In this document: in pieces, positions 57,560 through 64,000 of the stretch
Layout: the number at the start of each line of letters is the position of its first letter
Position numbering within the stretch: the stretch's first letter is position 1
NCBI GenBank assembly: GCA_029224185.1
Contig: CM055205.1
Location: 9,421,588 to 9,485,587 of the forward strand
Direction of reading: 5' to 3'
Source: Karalla daura
Taxonomy: Eukaryota > Chordata > Actinopteri > Chaetodontiformes > Leiognathidae
Length of the DNA: 64,000 bases
Position numbers and translations under genes: made by a program
Notes under the pieces: model-generated
Database searches by the model: none
What the model saw: the letters and a program-made list of their open reading frames with translations, nothing else
Told to the model about the DNA's origin: nothing

Positions 57560-57710
57560 AAGTTCATCCACCAGTCCGTTATCTTAATCTACTCTGCTGG
57601 GCTCCTGGGGGTCTCCAAACGGCAGGGGATAGAGCTGGGACAGGTCACCAGTCCATCGCAGGACACACTCCATTCATTCTCACATCCCTCACATCCATCC
57701 AACCCAACAC
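57560..57710 (-). mobile_element. SINE fragment, 3' part
   Basis: Inverted GGGCTCCTGGGGGTCTCC, ACAGGTCACCAGTCCATCGC and CATTCATTCTCACATCC match the tail-proximal half of the SINE. Confidence 0.65.
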
Positions 57711-58270
57711 CCCTGATCTGACCCTGTAGTTGAACCAAGCTCCTACTAGATGATTCTAGTTCACAGAACATAGGTCTGAAGCTCTTCCTTGCATGGACTC
57801 ATACATAAAGAGGCCAAGTGAGGAATTTTCTGTCCATCAACTTCAGTCCCAGTTTTTACTTGCACTTTGCGAAATAAATAAGGTGGACAGGAGAGGATGC
57901 ATGAGGATACCAGGAATAATGTCAGCCACCTTTAAATCTTAAAGTACAACTGTGCTGACTCCAGGAGCTGCAGAAGTAAAATATTCACAGATAATTCCTA
58001 AAGGGTAACAAACTGTGGAGCGGCCATCACTGCCCACCACATCAGTAGCTGGACCGTTGGTGCAGATCTCAGCCTGTAGGTCAGAAGTCCCCGTTGGGAT
58101 TGAAGTCGTGAACAATTTCTTTGAATGGTGATTCATTGCACCAAATTTAACCCAGTCAGTCAGACCTGCAGGAAACAGGTTTTGTCTTCAATGCCGCACA
58201 TTTCAGTGAGCGCTGAGTCAGTGCGACAGGATCATTGTGGGTGCGTGACAGCCGAGCGAACAGCACGTCC

Positions 58271-58275
<5 letters not shown>

Positions 58276-58324
<49 letters not shown>
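58276..58324. repeat. (GT)n microsatellite
   Basis: About 24 GT units; a second short GT tract follows near 58449-58478. Confidence 0.96.
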
Positions 58325-58329
<5 letters not shown>

Positions 58330-60361
58330 CAGGGACAGACAGCTGCAGTTTCCCTGCGTACCTCGTCCACCGTTGAGGCTGCTGTTGATGTGTTCCCTCC
58401 GTAAGCGAGTGCAGAGTGTGTGTTGATGTGCCGTGCTGACTGAGGGCTTGTGTGTGTGTGTGTGTGTGTTTGTGTGTGTATAGGGTGTGGGCGGAGGTAA
58501 TTAAGGTGTCAGGAAACATGCATTATTAATCGTAACAGGACGTAATAATGGGGAGGCAGCGTGATCTGTCATGCCCGGCCGCTTCAACAGCCCTGGGGTT
58601 TGTGAGTGTGAGTGTGTGTGTGATGATCATGTGTTTTTATGCAAGTTGTGATAAAAAAGAATGGCCCTACAGAAACACAGAACATGCTGTGTTTTTCTTT
58701 TTTTTTCATTATGCAGAACGAAACAAAACAAGGGCGTGCGTGTTAACGCGGGTGCTTTGAACAGCATGTGTTCCATTTCTGATACTATCATGCTTTTGCC
58801 TCATGAGGTCATTTTATGCCATTCAGGCTGCAACAAAAGCACAAAGCGAGGGACACTGTGTGAGTGTAGTCGTGACAGGGCCATCACACAAATGACGACA
58901 GAAGTATTCTATTTGTGGCTCGGCGGAGTGAAGAGGAGCCATGCTTGTTTGTGCTACAGTGCTGAGACGCGGCTTAGGTGTTAGCCAAGTTACCAGGCTG
59001 TGACTCAGTGTTTAATTTTGATTTTCCCTGTGTTTAGCGTTATGTCATTTTCCCCCGGGTTAAATTCTGAAGGGGTTAGGCTGATCCGGCCCTTTTAAGT
59101 CCTGATTGAGCGACGGTATAATAAATGGAACAAGAGACTTGTGAGGGCTTAGAGAAAGTTGCTCTCACAAATCACTGACCAAACCAAAATCCGCAGGAAA
59201 AGAGAGAAAACATGCAGGAATCAGTTTTCAAATTAGTCTCAAATGAAAGCGAAATCCCTTTTTCGGATCAGTGGACCTAGCTCGTCTCATTTTGATTTAT
59301 AGACACACACTGTGAGGTTTAACTCTGCCCATTTTATCGCAGTGACCCTGTTAATCATACTGTATATATTGATTAATAACTGTTAGTTTTGCTCGGGTTT
59401 ACCTGTCAGATTTGACAATGATGTCTGATCTCGCCTGCAGCAAGTACGTCATCCGTAATTTTTTACTGTTGCAACAACTTGCTAGACTAGCCCTTCCATG
59501 GCTCATTCTGTGAAAAGGAAGAGAGGAAAAGTTATAAAAAATAAGATTACAGGTCTTAATTTTCATGCTCTCGGATGATGGTGGAATACGGTTTATTCAA
59601 AGAGTCGCCTGAATAACACTGCATTCACCTTAAAGAAACTCTTTTTGATGCAGTTAACTAATAAGCACGCAAGGTCGCCGGGATGTCGTGACTGTGTGGG
59701 TTTATTTTTTCCATGCGTTGTCCCCTGATCCTGAACAGTAGGCAGGGGTTCTCGGTGCTTAATAAATTCAAGAGCACTGCAAGAAATCTTGAAGTGTTTT
59801 TCCACCCTCAGGCGTGTTCCATTTTCTGTGGTAGTTGCTGCTGTGAGCTTCTTTGACATGTTATTATTCTTTACCGCGCCTGGCGGTGCATCTGAGAGAA
59901 CAGCTAAAACCTGTGTGGAGGCTTGCCTGGAAAAGATGGGCAAAGTATTCACGGCGTGGACAGAATGAGGAGGAGGGAGCAGCTTTCTTTAGAGGTTTTT
60001 TTTGCACCTCGCCAGTGACTGCTGCGTTTCTGAAAACAAACGTTCAGTCTGATCAATGTTTCAGAAGCATAAACAACTCCTCTTTCAACCACTTACAATG
60101 ACTGCAACATGTGAATGGGGAAAATGCGTATTAGCGGCTGACTACCGAACCCGCAGTGGAGATAGTGACTAACGGCCCGTTCTCTCTGAGATCACGAGTT
60201 TTCATTAAATTAGCATAATTGCACCAGATTCAAAAATGTCGTGCTTTTAGTCCACGGTGCCTGGTGATCACTGTTGCTACCACACACAAAAAAAACAAAG
60301 GAAAAAAGGAAATTAAACACATGTTCATCTGCTCATGAACATTTGCCCAAGCTGCATCCTG

Positions 60362-60590
60362 AGGGGTGTCATGGTGGTTAACGCTGTCGCTTCGCAGCAA
60401 AAAGGACCTGGGTTCATCTCCCAGTCAAGATGGGATACCAAGTATTTCTCTGTGCATCTGAGTGAGTTTCCTCTGTGTACTCTGGAGTCCTTCCACAGGC
60501 CAAAAACATGAATGTTAAAGTCTGGATGGACTCACCCTGTGTGCTGGGACAGGCTCCAACAACGTTAGTAAATGGATGGATGGATGTATT
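60362..60590 (+). mobile_element. SINE copy with both promoter boxes, internally deleted
   Basis: The head GTGTCATGGTGGTTAACGCTG keeps an A-box. CCTGGGTTCATCTCCC keeps a B-box. It then has GTGAGTTTCCTCTGTGTACTC, AACATGAATG, GGGACAGGCTCC and an ATGGATGGATGGATG tail. The middle (GGTGTGAGTG to GATAGACTGG) is missing. Confidence 0.8.
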
Positions 60591-61419
60591 GTGATAAATT
60601 CACTCTCCATAGTTGTGCTTCCTCTGAAAATTCAGCTGTTCTTCAGGTAATTTAACCTTTTTTTGGGCTGCAAGTGCTAGCAAATTAATTTCATCACTCG
60701 TGGAGAGAAAACGTTTTATGGCTCTTTCTATATGTACATATTGTGCCAATATGTGTCTTCCATGCCACCTGCTCAGTACACTACTGCTGGCAATTGGCAG
60801 CAAAGCATGATGGGCTATGTAAAACCTTTAAATAGCCCTCTAAAACCCTGGCACACTCCCCTTATTTTTCACCTTTTCATCTCAGCCCTTGTGGAGCTTC
60901 GCCATATTTAATCCTGACCATTTTTTGGAGTATTCACTGTCACAGATATTATAATCTTGAGCTTATTACTGCTACAATCAGGGCCATGTCACAAAGGATA
61001 GTCATAGGCATGTGATGTGAATCCTTGGAGGGGATGATCAGATCTTTAACAATACTGGACTTTGTATTTATTTGAAAGCTGTCAACACTATGACTAACTC
61101 GAGCGTGTGGTTTACACTGTGAGCTGGTTCATGGTCCGAAGGTTGAGGTTTAGTATACAAGAGGCTCACTGAGGAGACAAGGGAAGGAGCAGAGCCAGGT
61201 CCCTGGTGCAAAGCGAGAGGAAGACTGCATACACACCATGTGTAACCTCAGAGGTTAGGTGTATACGTATGAATGAGAAGTTTTCCACCGCTAGGATTCT
61301 CCCTGCATCAGTGTGTGTGTGTGTGTGCTTCACATTCATAAGAGAAGAGGAAGTATAATAAGAACCGCCGCCTACACATACAGTGCACACACAGTGGGGA
61401 GGTCCATTGTGTATGAATG

Positions 61420-61453
61420 TGTGTGTGTGTGTGTGTGTGCGTGCGTGCGTGCT

Positions 61454-61480
<27 letters not shown>
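61420..61480. repeat. (GT)n / (CGTG)n microsatellite
   Basis: A GT repeat interrupted by CGTGCGTGCGTG. Confidence 0.95.
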
Positions 61481-61486
<6 letters not shown>

Positions 61487-61624
61487 TTGCTATTTGTTGG
61501 GATACTTTGTGGCTTGTGTGCATGAGGAATGCACTGCAGCTGACTTCCCCTGTGGGAGAGCACAGACAGTGAAACAATACACTTTTCTTATGATTATCAT
61601 TCTCCATCTCGCGCTCCCTTTCTA

Positions 61625-61672
61625 TCCTTCTCTCTCTCTCTCTCTTTCTCTCTCACACACACACACACACAG

Positions 61673-61704
<32 letters not shown>

Positions 61705-61710
61705 ACACAG
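61625..61710. repeat. Compound (CT)n(CA)n microsatellite
   Basis: A CT tract passes directly into CA with GACA interruptions. Confidence 0.95.
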
Positions 61711-62491
61711 ACTGAAGCTCCCCTAACACAAGCCAGATGTCTCCTGGAACAGCGTTGGAGATGGAAAGTTATCCTCTTCATTTTCAGGAGTAAATATTTT
61801 GCACCGGTTGAAAGGTAACTGGAAACAGCCGGATTGAGGAGAAGGAAAGAAATGCAGACGTTGTCCCGGTGATTTTTGAGCGCTGACTTCATGCGAGCAC
61901 AAAAATAGAAAAGTAACACTTTCTCACCTGCTCAATAGTCATGATAAAAGAATGAGCCTGACAGTAAAATGGGACCACCATCATCGCTCATTTCACCTCG
62001 GCACACTCTGCTCATGTAACATCCCCCCTGACTTTCCAGAGTTTTACAAGCACTTTGACACGTCCCGTCAAGCGTGAGCGAACACAACCTTAAACACAAT
62101 TTATGACACGAACACCAACATTATGCTTCGCTCGCCTTTGATATAGACAGTAAATTATTTTTACGTTGAAAACATAACTACTGTACCGAAGCAAGGTGAT
62201 TTCCAGATGCTGCTTCAATCTTGGAGCACAATGGTCTCTGATAACTAAGGTGGTATGAATAGGTGTATATTGTCCTGTGCTTATTTACTGTAAGCTTGTT
62301 TTGCACGTCATATAACTACGTTGTATAACTACTTCTGCTCCTGATGAGAGCCAGTGTTCAAGATAATCTCTCTAAAGTGTGATTTATAACCTGTTAACTA
62401 TGGCTGCACGGATGTTGTATTGGATGTTGTAAACGCGGCAGCAGTGATTAGTCTTGGTAACTGATTAAACTTCTCTGTTTGACCCATGCAG

Positions 62492-62581
62492 ATGTTGGCC
62501 AGGGGTAAACGGGCTGTTTTGCCTATGGAGCCTCCGGATGTGTGGGAAATGTATTCAAGAGAAGAGATGAACGTGGCAGAG
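62492..62581 (+). CDS. Possible orphan coding exon, unassigned
   Basis: I do not recognise the product. A 90-nt open segment lies between a good acceptor (pyrimidines, then ccatgcag) and a good donor (GAG|GTGAGC). It is phase 0 at both ends if read from its first ATG. The 30 residues contain PMEPPDVWEMYSREEMNVAE and look less repetitive than nearby random frames. A long G run begins about 28 bp past the donor. It could be part of a gene continuing right of the window, a non-coding RNA exon, or chance. Confidence 0.3.
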
Positions 62582-62608
62582 GTGAGCTCAGCTGTGAGAG
62601 AGAGGGCT

Positions 62609-62644
62609 GGGGGTGGGGCGGGGGGGGGGGGGGGGGGGGGGGGG
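62609..62644. repeat. Poly(G) tract
   Basis: G-rich sequence ending in an unbroken run of about 25 G residues. Confidence 0.93.
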
Positions 62645-62974
62645 TGGACACACCTGTGCCACAGTAATTATCAAGCAGTGTTCATAGAGGAGCGAACCTG
62701 GGTCTACAGGACACAGATGACACACACACAGTCATAAGAGAGGTAATGTTGTTGAGTCCAGTTTGCTATTCACCTTGACAAATGATAAAATGGGTAAATG
62801 GATAAAATGAGTACATACAGATTCTGTGTTCATCAGGCAGTAAGGATGTGTCCAGGGATACATGGGATACAACTTTTGCGGAGAAAGGCCTGGAGAAACT
62901 CGCTATGTTAGGTGCAAATATTTTGTAATTAAATAATGAAATGGATCAATTCATCTTTATTTTGTGTCTCTGGT

Positions 62975-63235
62975 ATCATCCATCCGTTATTCAGTGGTGT
63001 CACTGGGGGTCTGCTGGAGCCCGTCCCTGGCACACGGGCTGAGGGCAGGGAATAGACCCTGGACAGGTCACCAGCTGCACCAGCTGCCATTCACTGCCAC
63101 ACTCCCACCGAAAGTAGGACCAGTTAAAGGTCTCCACTTGACCATTTTGACACGGGTGTACTACCTGGAGAAGAACCTGGCTCCTTCTAACTGTGAGGCA
63201 ATAACACTATCTGCCATCCACCATGTCACCTGCCA
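62975..63235 (-). mobile_element. SINE copy
   Basis: Inverted CATCCATCCG tail side, then GGGGGTCTGCTGGAGCCCGT, CAGGGAATAGACCCTGGACAG, GTCACCAGCTGC, and a head-side GAACCTGGCTCCTTC and GAGGCAATAACACTATC. Confidence 0.7.
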
Positions 63236-63519
63236 TTCTGGTATTATGTCTGCTTGAAATCTCAATCTGTTACTGCACAGAATAACTCAGTTTGTGCAAG
63301 TTGCGTAAACTGTGATGTGAATGTATATGCAACTTACCGCTTGGGATTCTCTTACTGATGACAAGAAGCCTGCAAATGTAATATGTATAGAATATAATGC
63401 ACTTCCAGGCTTTGTACTTGAACTCCCAGTATTCTTGATAAACATGTTGAGTATTTCATGCTGAAGTATTTGTTGTACAGTCTCTCTGGAGGAGAGGCCT
63501 GGCTGTCTCCCACCGCACA

Positions 63520-63666
63520 GGAAGAGAGATATTGTATACTGTATTAGAGATTGATCCGTCCAGATGTACCCCCCTGTATCCTGTCCAGCCCAAACAAATC
63601 CTCCCTCGCTGGAAGAACAGGATACTCTGCAAATCTCTATATACTCCTCATTCAGGATATTTCACT
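63520..63666 (+). other. Possible orphan exon, unassigned
   Basis: A segment with an acceptor-like start (ctgtctcccaccgcacag) and a donor (ACT|GTGAGT). One frame is open throughout, including CTPLYPVQPKQILPRWKNRI, but it needs one nucleotide from the preceding exon, so it does not join in phase to 62492-62581. I recognise no family. It could equally be non-coding. Confidence 0.2.
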
Positions 63667-64000
63667 GTGAGTCAGTGTCTCTCTCTTCCCCACTCCATCT
63701 GTCTCTCTGCTTGTCATCTGTCTTCTCATGCATTTATGCTCTCTTTCCTCTCGCTTTTTCTTCCTTCCGTTCAGCTCGCTCCGTAAAGGGCATTTGGCAA
63801 AACGTTATGCTCAGGGGATGTTTACATCACTGAATGATTGATGGGGTGTAATGAAACAATCTAACCTTGAGTAGACAGAACATGTTCCAAGCAGCCATAG
63901 ATCAAACGCACGCATCTCCCTTCAGAGTCTGGGGCCGGGTATAGTATTACATTATTAAGGAGACAATACAGGCAAGAGTGAAGTAATGGCTGAACTCATC
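63667..64000. other. Right edge, no feature seen
   Basis: Unique-looking sequence with short CT-rich patches and no recognisable element. Confidence 0.6.

Larger units (their letters stand above)
48661..62480. other. Upstream intergenic region of TRIB1
   Basis: No exon of a known gene was recognised. It contains a CpG-rich patch at 49550-49800, SINE copies, a LINE-like tail, microsatellites, and long A/T-rich stretches (about 51900-54900) with no feature I can name. Confidence 0.6.

Overview
This is vertebrate nuclear DNA, almost certainly from a percomorph-type teleost. The genes are split by short GT-AG introns. There are dozens of long dinucleotide (CA/GT, CT/GA) microsatellites. Diverged copies of a tRNA-derived fish SINE with an ATGG-type tail recur through the non-coding DNA. 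There are no operons, phage, CRISPR or bacterial signals. Three protein-coding genes can be recognised by reading exons and joining them in phase. All three have human orthologues that, from memory, lie on chromosome 8q24.

Layout. (1) 1-10190, + strand: the 3' two thirds of FAM91A1, an endosome-to-Golgi vesicle-tethering adaptor. Fourteen coding exons (1036-8891) join without a frame break into 549 codons plus stop. The N-terminal exons lie upstream of the window. A C-rich 3' UTR ends near a poly(A) signal at 10165. (2) 10191-14380: a 4 kb spacer with microsatellites, one GGGGGC repeat and one SINE copy. (3) 14381-15574, + strand: LRATD2 (FAM84B), with a single 269-codon coding exon and a GC-rich 5' region. 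(4) 15575-40800: about 25 kb without a convincing gene. It holds SINE copies, a LINE-like 3' tail, microsatellites and several stretches rich in homeodomain, POU, SOX or nuclear-receptor-like sites that resemble conserved non-coding enhancers. (5) 40800-48229, - strand: TRIB1 (Tribbles pseudokinase 1), with three coding exons (356 codons) and a roughly 2.2 kb 3' UTR that carries Pumilio-type motifs and an AT microsatellite. (6) 48230-64000: about 16 kb upstream of TRIB1. It has a CpG-rich patch, more SINE and LINE pieces, and two splice-flanked open segments near the right edge (62492-62581 and 63520-63666) that I cannot assign to any gene.

The three genes are not known to act in one pathway. 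FAM91A1 works in trafficking. TRIB1 is a COP1/MEK1 scaffold that sends C/EBP-alpha for degradation. LRATD2 is an LRAT-fold protein lacking the canonical catalytic cysteine. The main point of interest is architectural: LRATD2 and TRIB1 are tail to tail across about 25 kb here, whereas from memory the same pair is about a megabase apart in human. I see no new biological system. The best leads are regulatory (ATF/C-EBP-type sites in TRIB1 intron 2, enhancer-like islands, microsatellites that form or abut splice acceptors) and the orphan exons near the right edge. All exon calls come from reading splice sites and from remembered protein families; no search was run.
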